A stretch of DNA of 64,000 bases from Liolophura sinensis (Eukaryota > Mollusca > Polyplacophora > Chitonida > Chitonidae), in contig NC_088302.1 of NCBI RefSeq assembly GCF_032854445.1, positions 24,441,788 through 24,505,787 of the forward strand. The letters run 5' to 3'. Below are positions 37,093 through 49,199 of this stretch, one piece after another (position 1 is the stretch's first letter; the number at the start of each line of letters is the position of its first letter). The notes beneath the pieces were generated by a model, which saw nothing but the letters and a program-made list of their open reading frames with translations, did no database searches and was not told the DNA's origin. The position numbers were made by a program, and so were the translations under genes.

Positions 37093-40026
37093 CTTTACTA
37101 CAATGGAGGCCAGTTTTACGAATGGAGGAAATCGTAGTACCCGGAGAAAACCACCGACGTTTGGGAAGTTACGGTCTAACTTTTCTCTAAAATTGTCTGT
37201 TGGAGAGTGGGTTAATACCACGACTCACGTGACCTATCTACAATCACCTTAACCACGCGGACACGAGCCTGTCTCTATTGAAACTGACAGGTTACGCAGA
37301 TTTCATCGCTGAAAATGGTGTCTGAGCTTCAAGTGTAGTTACAAAATTTTTCTACTTTGTCTTTACGTCCTTGAAAACTATTATAATTAATATAGTACTT
37401 TATGTTGGTGAACAAAACATCGCACCCACGGAAAACATGCTGTAGAGGATTAAAAGAAATCTACGTGGTTTTTGCCCGTTCATAGATAGTAGTCAAGTGA
37501 CAGCTTAATTTCCATCAACCAGACGTAGATCATGGTCAATCAGTGGAATTAGAACACGATTAGTAGCATTCATTGTTGTCTTTGGGCAAATGCTGAGGAT
37601 TCAAAATACATATAATCAATTATTTTTAGTGGACTATCAAATATTGAAGGTCTGAAAAACTATAGAAAGCGGACTTTAATGGCTTGTAAGAAAATAGTTT
37701 AAAGATTTTCTGTCATATCACATTTTCTCCGACGTCAAAAGGTCAAGCAGTTGAATGAAGCCACGTTGAATGTATTTTGCCATGAACTCTCAGCACACTG
37801 AACTTTTTTCCTCGGATTGAGCGGTTTGACTTTGAACAAGAATTTAACATGTCGCATTTAACATGTAGAGTTAAAACCAGTCTCATACATGCCAGATCTA
37901 GTCGGAATACAGGCTTGTTCCTGATTAGGTTCATTTCGGTCAAATCAGGTGAGTCATATTTCCTGTTTACCTACAGGATGAAATCGGCACTTTCTTCAAG
38001 AAGATTGAATTGGTAGGGGAGGGCGGGAACCTTAAGTAGTTAATAAGTTTGGCTTATGGCAGACCGCAGTAAACACTTTAACATTTGACGTCGACTGAAA
38101 TCGTACGAAACCATGACATGGGTAAAAAAAATGACCATGTTACGGGCAATCGACATGAAAAGTCTCTTTCGTTATTCCGGGCTTTAGCTGTCCTAAGTCG
38201 TTAATCCAATGTTCATCGTATCAACCCCATTCATCCGGGCAGTATTCTTTCGATTAAAACATATACGGATTATGTGTCAGGGTTTGAGATACTTTCCTGG
38301 GATTATAAACGTCACTAGCTCATGATTAACATATTCAGACAACAACAACACAATGCACTTCGTCAATCAGTGATTTATCCGGAGCCTGCCTCTGGGGGAT
38401 CACGCCAATCTGGTTTAACTCCATCCAGCAGTCAGACAATGAAAGATTGTGAAGAAAGACGGAATGTAGCCTTGTTGATTGAGAATGTCTGGTTCCCGTT
38501 GTACAGACGTGAACTACGCGGAGATCATCCCATTTACAGTATGATTCATTCGCTGGCAGACGTTGTAATCCGGCGAGTTAAGCACAGGGCCAGGTTCCCG
38601 ATCCTCTGGCGCGCAATCAATAGTGACTGGAGAAATTCGTCCGTATATCACAACATGAGATAGAATGAAAGTCAAGATTCTTTCAGAGGGAATCTTTCAA
38701 ACCTTCGGATTTTTTCCTTCCCAAAATCCAATTAATAAACATCCATGAAGATCTTCACTTGACAAAATGGCTTTGCTATTGTGATCTTGTGTCGACATCC
38801 TAGTAAAATTTCGTAAATTGAAAGAATATACCCTATATTTTGGAGGGGCTAACCATAGTCCCTCGTGGAATGAGTGCGATTGTGGAAATCATTCAGTCGC
38901 CTGCACATAGGTGGTTTAGGCACAAAAAAACAACCTCCTATAGCGTTAAAGCCAAGAACGACTGACCAACTGGAGTGACAATTATGATCAGCCATAGTCC
39001 TGACTCATAAAGGTCGAATCGACAGATCTCAGTCTAGAAAAAGTGGGTCGAAACCCACTTGATCGCCTTTTTCAACGCATAGTACACCGTTTCCATCCGA
39101 ATGTAATTTTCTGCTTTATTCACGATTTAATTGAAAGCAAACACAAGACGTAAAGAGTACAAGGATGATCTGGTCTTTCATATTGAAGCTCAAGACGACT
39201 GTGTCGAGTATTTGCACAACCTTTGGATGTATATAAGGTGGACAATGGTGGAACATTGACGAATATTGCAGAAAATTCAAGGAAAGTCGGAAATTTGCTT
39301 GATCTCATTCCCTAAATAGAAATACAGAATACTCGAGCAATTAGTTCTTGGAATAAATGGATAGTCGGCAACATACTTAAAAAGCCTGTGGAGAAAGCAG
39401 TAGGTGTCTGGTTAGAAATGGAAAAAAGGCTTGATGTTTGTCGGCCGTGGTTATAAGTGCATGATCCGTTCAATTTAATATCGAAACTGGCAATTTAAAA
39501 CCGCGCTCAGAACTATGGCATATAAAATAATTACTCTGTCGTTGGAATGACACCCGCTTTGCCTCTGTAACGCAAAGTTATGAAGTAATAGCCCGCTTTT
39601 TGGCACGTACGTTCGTCTTCGAGGAAGCCCAGGACAAAGATGTCTGGAAAACCATTTTCCTATTGATTTCAATAAAAATCATTCGACCTCTGGTCTGTTT
39701 CATAATTTTGCCTTTGTGAATTGCGAGCTCCTGAAAAATTAGAGTGGATGATGATATTATGATTTATCGTGTGCAATAAGTCATGTTGCAGTGTAAGGGA
39801 CATCACTTTGTTATTGTAACATTATAAGTCTCCAATTATCTGTCACAAATCGCACTCATCATTGTTGAAACTGAGGGTAGAATGACTTGAATGTCTGCGA
39901 CACTGAAATAGAATCGTTCAACCAGACGTGCTTGTGACACATCAAAAAACATTTCTTTATTGAAGATAGTTGACTTAGATATTAATTACGGATCTAAACA
40001 ATATTCATGATAGAAGATGCTTTTTT

Positions 40027-40135
40027 TCTTTATTTCAGTTTTACGCGCTACTCAGGAATAATTCACTTATACAACGGCAGACAGCAATATGATGGGAGAA
40101 AACCAGGCAGAGCATGAGGGAAAACCCATTACCAT
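40027..40135 (-). mobile_element. SINE fragment
   Basis: 3' half of the tRNA-derived SINE family: TTTTACGCGCTACTCAGGAA, then ATTCACTTATACAACGGC, GATGGGAGAAAACC and GGCAGAGCATGAGGG. It is diverged and lacks a tRNA-like head. Confidence 0.7.
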
Positions 40136-40442
40136 TTTCTGTATATGCTGTGGAATAGGATATCCATGACATCACATCGTGCACAGCATGCACCATATGC
40201 TTTATTATACCGAAAAGGCTGTACCTGCTAAGCTGGTACTATAAATCATTGAATTTGTATTCCGATCGTTTACTTTACATACAAGCAGGCGTCGGAGAAG
40301 ACACCCAGAGAGATAACTGCAGCAGAATAATCCGACTGGATTCTTGGATATTAGCGCGAAATCGCTAGCTACTGCGTCATGAAAGTGGGATTGCAAGCGC
40401 AATGTTGCTTTGTTTGAGAGTGTTATGGTTGTCCACATCTTG

Positions 40443-40583
40443 ATTTATTTATTTATTTATTTATTTATTTATTTGGTTGGTGTTTTACGTCGTACTCTAG
40501 AATATTTCACTTATACGACGTCGGCCAACATTATGGTGGGGGGAAACTGGGCAGAGCCCGGGGGAAACCCACAACCATCCGCA
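40443..40583 (-). mobile_element. 5'-truncated SINE with target-site duplication
   Basis: On the minus strand it ends in an AAAT-repeat tail (40443-40474). The body shows the family landmarks TTTTACGTCGTACTCTAGAA, TTATGGTGGGGGG and GCAGAGCCCGGGGGAAACCC. The tRNA head is missing. It is flanked by near-identical copies of GGTTGTCCACATCTTG (40427-40442) and GGTTGTCCATATCTTG (40584-40599), a probable target-site duplication with one difference. Confidence 0.85.
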
Positions 40584-41564
40584 GGTTGTCCATATCTTGT
40601 GTGCATCTTGTGACTGTGTATTGAGGAATGGCACCTAGATGACTCCTTGAGGTATATTAGATTATACATTCATCTTGTCGCACATTTTTAGAAACGGTTG
40701 TCACGGCAATCAAGGAAGAGGAAATAATTTATACCCAAAAAGAAACATATTTGGGCATCAGCAGTAAATAAATTCTACATAGTGTATAATATCTGTAATT
40801 TTTGTTGTTGTTGATTTTTCTTCTTATTAGTAATAACTAAAGGCAAATAAATTACAAATTTAACTAAACTCAATGTTAAGGTTCTTTTTCTCGTAACGTT
40901 TTCCTATAAAAACTGGTCCTACGACACTCCATTTGGACTTCTGAGTTAAGGGTTATCTAGTCATGAATATAAGTCGTTTATGGTAACATAGCATTAAAAC
41001 TTTTTATTCCAATTAAACATGTCATATCCCAATCAGATGTATATCCTTACGTAATGTGCGGATTTAGACCCACACTGTATGTCCTGCTTAAATTTATTTT
41101 GCCTTTTCCACCTTTGCTGAAGAAATAAAGTGGCCATCGTCTGTGGTAGTTGTCATCCCGCTGCCTTGAAATTTAGATTACAGTGTAGCTAGTTCCCAAA
41201 GATGGATTTCTAAGTGGGGAAAAACAACAGGCGCTAATGCACGATAACTCCTTAAAATAACGCAGTGGAGTGCTGTTTTTTCACAGTTTTGTTTTTTCCA
41301 TCGTTGAATTCTGGAAATGTTAACCCCAGACGTCATATTACTAGAGTCGGTTAACCCTATTTCCGATCATCCCGTTCTCCGTAGTTTCGCTCTAACGCTG
41401 ACCGCTGACCTAAGCTGAAGGCCTACTCTTTCCGGGTGCAAAGTCAAAGTTGACTCAAGCCGCCCTGAACTTACCTCTATTAGGGTTGACAGTACCTAAC
41501 ATGAGCCTCACGGATGAATACAATGCAGACGGACATGGGCGAAGATGGCGTCCAGACGGAACAG

Positions 41565-41754
41565 TGGACAGGTGCCCCTCACCATTACAGTCGCTCTGAG
41601 TTCCAAGTTAATGCTGTCTTCCTCTCCGACCATACGTAGGAAAGTCCCTTGGCGTTCTGCCTGCCATAATGCGAGCGACCATAGTAAAAGTGAAATATTC
41701 ATGAGTACGGCGTAAACCACCAACCAAATAACAAAAGCAAATAAATAAATAAAC
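41565..41754 (+). mobile_element. tRNA-derived SINE S in C6 (diverged)
   Basis: Same unit position as the S SINE of C1, with CCCTCACCATTACAGTCGCT, CTGTCTTCCTCTCCGACC, TTCATGAGTACGGCGTAAAC and a clean (AAAT) tail ending at 41754. The second 3' motif (TTGAATACGGCGTTAAAAT) follows at about 41771, as in the other units. Confidence 0.75.
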
Positions 41755-42826
41755 TTGGGTGAAAAATCCTTGAATACGGCGTTAAAATATAACCAGCTAA
41801 ATAATTCGTTTAATACATAGAACCTGAATTATACACAACGGTGTAGCGTAAAACCTACAACATCTGGAAGTTAACACACGGCGGATTAAATTAATAGGTC
41901 TTAGGCAAAGGAACTGGATTTCTTTCACGGAGCAATAGGTTTAGCTGGCTCAATCTGATACATTCACTGCAGTACCTGTGATCCTTTTTCATGGGGTGTT
42001 TTATCATAATAAAGCGTATAATGTCTTACTTAACAGCGATAGGAATTCACCTTGCAGTAAGATACCGTCCTCTATTCCTTAAAAAAGATTCACGCATCAG
42101 AAAGCAGATTTATTTCGGTGACTTTTGGATAACAGATTATCTCCAAGTCCAGTGATAACTTCATCATGGACATTGTATCAAACGAATATTAATTGCTATT
42201 CTCTGAATGTGTGTTTATTTAGACAGTCAGTAGCAAACCTTTCCTCCTTGTGACGTGACCTCACATTTCTCATCGGCTAATTTGTTTTCGAAAACAGCTT
42301 GGAGGTTCTCGATACGGCGAAATCGACTCCTTAAAACCAAAAATCGATACTGCATAAGTTGATCTCTGAAATAGGAATAAATCGGCAAGCTCGACACTGT
42401 ATTCATCCTCTACACACCATGCGTGCACGAAATCACACTTCGTGGACTTGTACAATTTCCTTAACAGTTTTTTAGACGCGTACATTATTTGCTGGTTTGA
42501 TCGTTGTTTTTCCCTATACCTGATCAACGGGGTCGACGTGAACAATTCTTGTGTAAGAAACATCATTAAGAAAAGTAAACAAATTTACGCCATACTCTCG
42601 AACTGTTCAGTATATACAAAATGGCGACCAGTTTTACGAAGCTATTACCCGGAGTTAACAACTGACGTTTAGGAAGTTACTGGCAGTGCCAGGTGTCATG
42701 TCTCAAATGAGAGCACCGTCGATACCTTGTTGCTGCCAAATCTCCAAGAACAAAGGAAACAAGGGAATTTGTATAATCTCTTTTGGAGGAACGGGATTAA
42801 TCCCAAGATTTGTCCCAAGGCTCACG

Positions 42827-43048
42827 AAGGGATCTTCGTGGCCTCTCAGGAGCCTCTCACCAATGCAGTTCTTGAGTGTTCATGCTGACTTCCTCTCCGG
42901 TCGCACGTGGGAAATCTACCAGCCAACTGCGGATGGTCGTGAGTTCCCTCCGGGCTATGCCTGGTTTCCTTCCTACACAATCCTGGCCGCCGTCGTATAA
43001 GGGAAATATTCTTGAGTACAGCGTAAAACACCAATCAAATAATTAAAT
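42827..43048 (+). mobile_element. Private SINE of C6 with target-site duplication
   Basis: A + strand SINE with a shortened tRNA head (CTTCGTGGCCTCTCAGGAGC), body GCTGACTTCCTCTCCGGTCG, GCGGATGGTCGTGAGTTCCC and 3' motif TTGAGTACAGCGTAAAACAC followed by an A/T-rich tail. Flanking repeats CCCAAGGCTCACG (42814-42826) and CCCAAGACTCACG (43049-43061) look like a 13-bp target-site duplication. Units such as C2 show the empty site (CCACGACTCACGTGACC, about 18028-18044). Confidence 0.8.
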
Positions 43049-43880
43049 CCCAAGACTCACGTGACCTATAGCTACAATCAGCTTAACCACGCGGACACGA
43101 GCCTTTCCCAATGCGCATTATAGGGCCAAACAGATTTTATCGCTCGATACGATATCTGTGCCAATTCGAGTGCTGTTACAATGAAATCTTCACTATTTAA
43201 TGGAATATTATCTACGGGTCCTGGAAAACTATTATAATTATACTTCATGCAGGCGGACAAAAATGCACAGAGGGCAAAATTTTGTCTCAACTGATTTACC
43301 ATTTTCTCTGTAACGAATTAGAAGAAATGTACGAGGTTTTTCCTGTTCGTAGATAATGGCAAACTGGCAGTTCGATTCCACAGGATCCAGAGGTATAATA
43401 TAGTCAATCAGTGGAATACGAACACGATTGGTCGCTTTCATGGTTGTCTTTGGGCAGACGCCAGAACCTCAATCTGACACATAATCAATTATTTACAGAA
43501 GCCTATTGAATACTGGCGATCTGAAATACTAAATAAAGCCGCTTTTAATGGCTTGTGAGAGAATGCTTTAAAGATTTTCTATAATATCGCATTTCCTCCG
43601 ACAAAAAGTTGAATGAAGCCCTCCGTGAACTTACAAATCATAAACTACCCTTTGTTTTATTCCGCATTGTATTTTGCCATGAACTGCCAGCAAATTGAAC
43701 ATTCTCCTCTAAGCGGCTTGACCTTCAACAACAATCTGTTATTCCCAGTGTGTTATTTCTGACGACACGTGATTAAATGAACGGAAGAACATTGTCCCAG
43801 TTAACATGTACAGTCAAAATCAATCTCACAAAGGCCAGATCGAATCGCGATACTCGCTATTAAGATTTCAAATAACATCT

Positions 43881-45063
43881 ACTTTCAGCCCATGTAATCA
43901 GCCCATGTAATGGGCGTTAAACGTTTGTACCAATAAGAACCCAAACGCGTGTGAAACGGCGAGCTGAATTCGCCTCCTAAAGTTTGTAAGTAAAATTCAG
44001 TAGCACGAAAGGAAATCGGCTGGAAATAGGCTATCCTTCAGTTCTAGTAAGTGACAGGCCAACAATAAGAGTGACAACCAAATCTACCCTAATTAATTAA
44101 AATGGGGTTACAACTGCAAAAGTTACTGACAGCTCCGTATATTCTAATCTCACTACTGCGACCACTGCAAAAACTTACGACAAACCTTCCTGGTTACAAG
44201 AGAACGTTTGATGGAATGGTAAACTGATTGGTGCCTATAAACTCAAACATAAGATGTTTTCTGTCTTGGTTTCTGTAAAAAAAAAATCACCTTTTGCGGA
44301 ACTAAGGTATTCTCGAACTGATATCCAGCGGGTCATGATAAAATCTGTAATATAAATAAATTTCAGTTAGCAAATACATGTCTTTTTCAGAGACATACCT
44401 TGAGGAATTACCGCACGTAGTAGTCCCATGATAACTGACTGTCATATTGTTTTCCGATTCTCTACCGTTTGTCTTTGTCAAATGTAGCATAGGTTTTTTG
44501 CAGTGTGATAAATTGAAGTCTTGAATTTCTTCCCAGGCAGATACAAACCTTGATTAGCTGACAAAGGTCATCTTCTATAGCGCAACTTTCCCGCTCAAAT
44601 AACTCGACCGATTCCATATCGGGTGACATGTTCAATTCATTGTTGATATATTAGCACGCGATATGCAATATCATCCCGTTCATTTTTCTTCTGTGCTAAT
44701 TCCAGTTTTACGTCATTCCTAGGGAAGTTCCAAGCACGGGAAAAAAATGTATGTTGTGATAGTAACAACTATTCTCGATGGCAACGGCACAACGGCAACG
44801 GCTTATAAATGATAAACGAGTTATTCTGGAGAACAGTTAATATAGAGGGTGTCTTAAATAAGAAATATAGGAGATCTCCGTCATGGATAACGTATGATCA
44901 CTTTCACTTCAATCCCATTATCAGAAAGTTCCTGAACTTCTTATCTCGGAGTGAATTACGAATCCACAGTGAACTATGTGATAACTCTTAGAAGTAGAAT
45001 TTTATAAGAAAGTGAAATGGAGAACATTTCTTAAATTCTAGAAATTATTATATTGTTAGAGAA
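43881..45063. other. Spacer between the two arms, no gene seen
   Basis: AT-rich sequence not matched to the unit. The only features noted are a short repetition of GGCAACGGC (about 44779-44802) and short frames without motifs. It is close to the axis of the large inverted arrangement. Confidence 0.5.
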
Positions 45064-45285
45064 TTTATTCGATTATTGATTGGTGTTTTAGTCAAGAATA
45101 TTTCACTCAAACGACTGCAGCCAGCATAATGGTGAAAGGAAGCCGGGCAGACCTCGTAGGATCCCCGGGACCATATGTTGCTGGGAGGCCATCTCAGGTA
45201 TGACTGGAGAGGAGGACAGCATGAGTTGGGCTTGAACTCTTAGCTACCACACCCTCGAGATGCTCCTGAGTAACTTTTCTAGCGC
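45064..45285 (-). mobile_element. Old, diverged SINE
   Basis: On the minus strand, diverged matches to the family: TTTTAGTCAAGAATATTTCA, AGCATAATGGTGAAAGG, GCCGGGCAGACC, GAGAGGAGGACAGCATGAG and GGGCTTGAACTC (box B region). The tRNA-like end is badly decayed. Confidence 0.7.
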
Positions 45286-46339
45286 TATCACTCTAACATC
45301 ATCGAATTGTTAAAATTGTTATATAAAAATTGCTAAGCGATGATTATTAAAAAGTTTTCAGCATTATAAGACTGCATGTATGAGTCCGTTTAGTGATAGA
45401 GCTCTACTTTAGACTTTGATTTTAGAGCTTAAGAGCACAAATGCGACCAACTCCCTTTCCGATTTTATTTTCGATCGCTTTATCATCTGATGCCCGTTTT
45501 CGGCAAAGTGCAAATGATGCCATAAATAACATCTGGATGGAAAACTTTCGAATGAAAAAGCATTATTGCCATTCAGCTGTCAAGTTGGAACATGATATGC
45601 CCTCGTCAAATAGGTCCACCTCTTTCCGGGCTCACAAGTACGCTCACGCAAATGTCATAAAAGTATTTATGGAATACCGGACAATTCATTTTACAACAAA
45701 AATACACTCAGTTCATCAAAACCCACAAAAAGTGTGCAATGAAAAGTAGAATAATGAAAACATGAGATATAGCCATGTGTTATTCACTCTGTACAATAAG
45801 GAAAGTGCCTATTTCACAGAATTTATTCGCACTCCCAAAGAAAAGGTTTACACTTTGTATCTAATTTGACAATTTTATCAGAATAAATAACTAAACATGT
45901 TAAACGTGTTTGTGAATTGCCGATGATGCGATATATATACTGAAAATCGCTCAGTTTCTTTTTTTCTCAACAAACAGCATGTATGAGATCGTGGTAGTTC
46001 ATTAATCTTAAATGTGATACGAAGAAGATTTACACCAGGCATTAAATTCTGAAAGACCTTCAAATATGTTCTCTACATGATTTGTATTCCCATTCATTCT
46101 GTGCAGAGACGATGGGAACAGAAAAGAGGAAAACCACAAGAATCTATGTCTTGTATTACACTGAACTAATAATAATCATGAATGTCAAGCAGAACCACAA
46201 ATGCTAGTTCTGTCCTACCAATGGGCAAATTGATAGACGCGAATTATGATCGCAGTTTGTATGGGGATTAAAGCAAAGGTAAAACGCAGCCGTGCAGCAA
46301 TGAATAGGAAAGTGTGAGAGTCAACTCCTACTCTTGGCA
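45286..46339. other. Gene-free stretch
   Basis: AT-rich. The 102-codon frame at 45441-45749 (+) is the longest here, but it has no recognisable domain, no homologous copy in the window and no splice or promoter context that I can support. It is left uncalled. Confidence 0.4.
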
Positions 46340-47230
46340 CAGGATTCCACTAATTTTTCCATGACCAAATGACAAACTTTGAAATATTCATTTCTGGGCT
46401 GGGCTGAAGACATTAGATTTTTTAGCGCTCCATCTGGAACCCAAAAGTGAAAAGATACTATCAATATAAGAGAAAATCGTCTTAACCTAGTGAAGTAAAC
46501 TGAACCCATAAATAAGACACTTGTGCTCATTGAGCAGCCATTGTAAGACGTATACATAACTGCAGTGGGATATGAAATGTACTATAGGTGGAACCGACAA
46601 AGCAGCACTGCTCCACCGATTCTTCACAATGGGTTTATATGCATACATGGCTTCATCATTAATCAGTTAATATTTCATCACGGTTATAACAAGATAGGTT
46701 TCTGAGATGGAATCTCTTCTATTTCCTTTCGTATAGTCCAGTGTCACGCTATATGCGGATTCCCCTATATAATAGTTACTTCATTGTAGGCGGGATTGGA
46801 CGGTTATTGTCAGGTAGACTATCATACTCTAACGCAGTCCGGCGTCTTGACAGCTTGAGGTTTATTATGAGGCTGAGAAAAAGACATAGAGGAAAAGGAA
46901 GAAAAGTGAGTTAGAGGCTCAGAAAGAATCTGTACCTTATGCCATATAGTTTTATTTGTTCTGTTACTTAAAAACAGAACATATTTGTTTTTATGAGAAA
47001 GCCACTAAGACAGGCAGCTATGTGTACATCTACTTCTAAAACAAAAAGTATTTTGCAGAAGGCAATTCCAGACTTTTTGAGACTAAGCAAAATCTGACAG
47101 AAAATGTTTAAACCATTCTCTCACAAGCCTGAAAGCAGCTTTCCATGACATTTCAGATCGACCACATTTTGACACGCGACTGTAAATAATTCATTATGTG
47201 TCATATTGAAATACCAGCGCCTACTAAAGA
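46340..47230 (-). repeat. Reverse-strand T-tail copy X1
   Basis: The right end (47095-47229) read on the minus strand matches unit tail T of C1 (12230-12380): AAACCATT, ACAAGCC, a GACATTTCAGA-like word and TAATT(C/G)ATTAT appear in the reverse order expected. The left part (46420-46870) is repeated with the same polarity at 47660-48060 and 60150-60600. No gene. Confidence 0.7.
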
Positions 47231-47239
47231 ACACGAACA

Positions 47240-47650
47240 CGACCCAGAAAACCAGAAAGTGCCTTTTTGCGAGTAAAAGTACAGCCTTGTCGGGTATCTA
47301 TCTGAAATCATAAAGGTAGAGAGAGATCCTAGCCAATTTAGATTTAAATTCTGTGTTTTTCTACTAATGTTACATGTTTTGGAAGCAGGGCAATGCGCCA
47401 TTTTAAGTTAACATGATACGATATCTCTCAGTCGTCTTGGGAAATGAACAATTAGAAAACCGCTACAGTTTAATGGAAAATAACGTTGATTTTTTTTTTA
47501 TCTTCCATTGTCAGATACAAGGGATTCTCCCAGCTGACCATAAAATGTTCATATTATTGCTACGTTCATGTTTTCCTTACTACAATACGGATATAGAAAA
47601 CCACCATGCGAAACCATAGACGAGGGTATTTTTAATTCAATGTTCGTTTC
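47240..47650. repeat. Segment Y1, duplicated at 59.75 kb
   Basis: Nearly identical by eye to 59752-60120, including AAAGTACAGCCTTGTCGGGT, CGATATCTCTCAGTCGT and AAGGGATTCTCCCAGCTGAC. Short frames differ between the two copies, so no coding claim is made. Confidence 0.85.
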
Positions 47651-47654
47651 CCAT

Positions 47655-48640
47655 TGGGATCCAATCTTGTTATGGGCCTGATTTTATATCTGGGGGCCAT
47701 CAGTGAATGGATACTATAAATACAAGAGCGATCGTCATAGCGCGGTTAATTCAACTGAACCCATAAATAACCCACTTCCGCGAAATGACGTATACGTAAC
47801 TGAAATGGGGTATAAAATGTGCTGAACCGACAAATCGGCATTGCTCAACCGATCCTCCTTCATGGGTTTATAGGCATATATGGCTTCATCTTTTTCAGCA
47901 ACTCATATTCCAGCAAAGTTATGCATAGATATGTTTTTGACATAGGATCTCTCGTATTTCCTTTGGTATAGTCCAATGTCACGCTATATGGGAAATTCAG
48001 TATATAACAGTTGATCCACTGTCGGCAGGATTGGGCGGTTAGTGTCAGGTAGACTGGTATACACATATACTACTAAAATAAAGAGTATTTTGCAGAAGGC
48101 AATTCTAGACTTGCTTCATTTTGAGACTGGGCAAAATCTGACAGAAAATGTTTAAACCATTCTCTCACAAGCCTGAAAGCAGCTTTCCATGACATTTCGG
48201 ATCGACCACATATTGACAGGCGAATGTAAATAATTGATTATGTGTCATATTGAAATACCAGCGCCTACCAAAGAATACGAAGGGCACGTGCTCTAATTTC
48301 CTTGGCTTACTATACTGTGGATCTGAGTGCTCAGGAATAAAACTGTCAGTTTACTGTTATCCGGTTGTTGACTCCAACTGTACCCAAAATGATCGCGATT
48401 TGGGTATTTGTTCAATTCTGAGCAAAAATAGGGAGACCCACAACTGTTTGTTAAATTTCCTCAAAATGGAAACGGAAGTAACATTTCATTGTGTTGGTAT
48501 ATCATTCAGAAGAAGGTTTATAACCAATGAGATTGCTCTCGGCAGACTACATGTTGAAAATATTTATTCGGTATTCTGGACTCCTCAACAAAATCAGCCA
48601 TTCATATATTCGAGGAGGTTGTCAATCATTTAATCTGCGA
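47655..48640 (-). repeat. Reverse-strand T-tail copy X2
   Basis: Tandem repeat of X1: the block at 47061-47229 recurs at 48105-48271, about 1044 bp on. Beyond it (48285-48450) the reverse strand continues into the part of T equivalent to about 12060-12200 of C1. The 127-codon + frame at 48250-48633 lies wholly inside this antisense repeat and is not called as a gene. Confidence 0.75.
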
Positions 48641-49190
48641 CAACTTATCAAGAACGATAGATATGCTTGTCTTAAAGGAGGGGCGGGTTAGGGGGAGGGG
48701 GAGGAATTGTTTCAGGCTTCTCGAATGAACCTCATAATTCGTATGAATAGAACATTCCATCCTTTATGCCCGTAGGTACATACATATGAGAAGAGTCACG
48801 TGACCTACTTAAAGATTATATGGTTGTAAACCTGAAGGAAAAAAATTCCATCATCGAAAGATAAAATCAACTTTTGGCCCTTCGCAATATTTTCACTTTC
48901 TTTGCATGTTTTCATTATAACAAACAGACCCATCAAGTCTAATTTTGAGCAAACGTAGATAAAAAAATCTGTGGTTTAGTGGGAAATGTACACAAGGTTT
49001 CGTTCCATCATACTTATTGGTATTTCAGATCAGCTTGTTCAATATTGATTCCTGGCTTTGACAAGAAGAGAAATTAGGGGATGGGAAATGTAAGCTCACT
49101 CCCTAAGGGGAAAATGTTTGCTGCTGACTGTCTAAATAAACACACACTCGAGTATGGTATTAATTCTCTCCAATCACTATTCTTACTCGT
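48641..49190. other. Gene-free stretch with G-rich tract
   Basis: Holds a G-rich tract (about 48677-48705: GGAGGGGCGGG, then GGGGGAGGGGGAGG) with several G-triplets that could form a quadruplex. Otherwise AT-rich with no gene. Confidence 0.5.
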
Positions 49191-49199
49191 TACCGATGC

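Larger units (their letters stand above)
32125..38321 (+). repeat. Tandem unit C5 (6197 bp)
   Basis: Last unit carrying block N. It shares the C3 variant around the R1 start and retains the 113-codon end, but the frame now opens only at 32173. No gene supported. Confidence 0.9.
39793..40795. other. 1-kb stretch in C6 without counterpart in C1-C5
   Basis: C6 follows the unit up to the end of M1 (CATGTTGCA, about 39790) and again from about 40796. In between, the C1 sequence 8400-8720 is replaced by unrelated sequence holding two minus-strand SINE fragments. The rest is AT-rich with no credible gene. Confidence 0.65.
38322..43880 (+). repeat. Divergent last + copy C6 (about 5.6 kb)
   Basis: Begins with an open 113-codon R1 core that is close to C1-C5, then becomes steadily more diverged to its right. 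It lacks block N: TTTTTCCCTATACCTGATCA (about 42508) continues to GGCGACCAGTTTTACGAA as in C0. It carries an extra stretch at 39793-40795 and a private SINE at 42827-43048. Homology to the T tail can be followed to about 43880 (TTAACATGTACAGTCAAAA). Confidence 0.8.

Noticed and set aside
6864-38321. Ribosomal RNA, histone or snRNA gene array
   Set aside because: None of the conserved stretches of 18S, 28S, 5S, U1 or U2 RNA or of core histones was recognised in the unit on either strand.
6864-38321. CRISPR-like array
   Set aside because: The repeats are several kilobases long, the context is eukaryotic, and no short regularly spaced repeats or cas genes are present.
45441-45749. 102-codon + frame in the inter-arm spacer
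   Set aside because: No recognisable domain and no supporting context; this length can occur by chance in AT-rich DNA.
48250-48633. 127-codon + frame as a cysteine-containing secreted protein
   Set aside because: The whole frame lies in a reversed T-tail repeat. Its relatives at 47.1 and 52.5 kb do not keep the frame, and no signal peptide or domain is evident.
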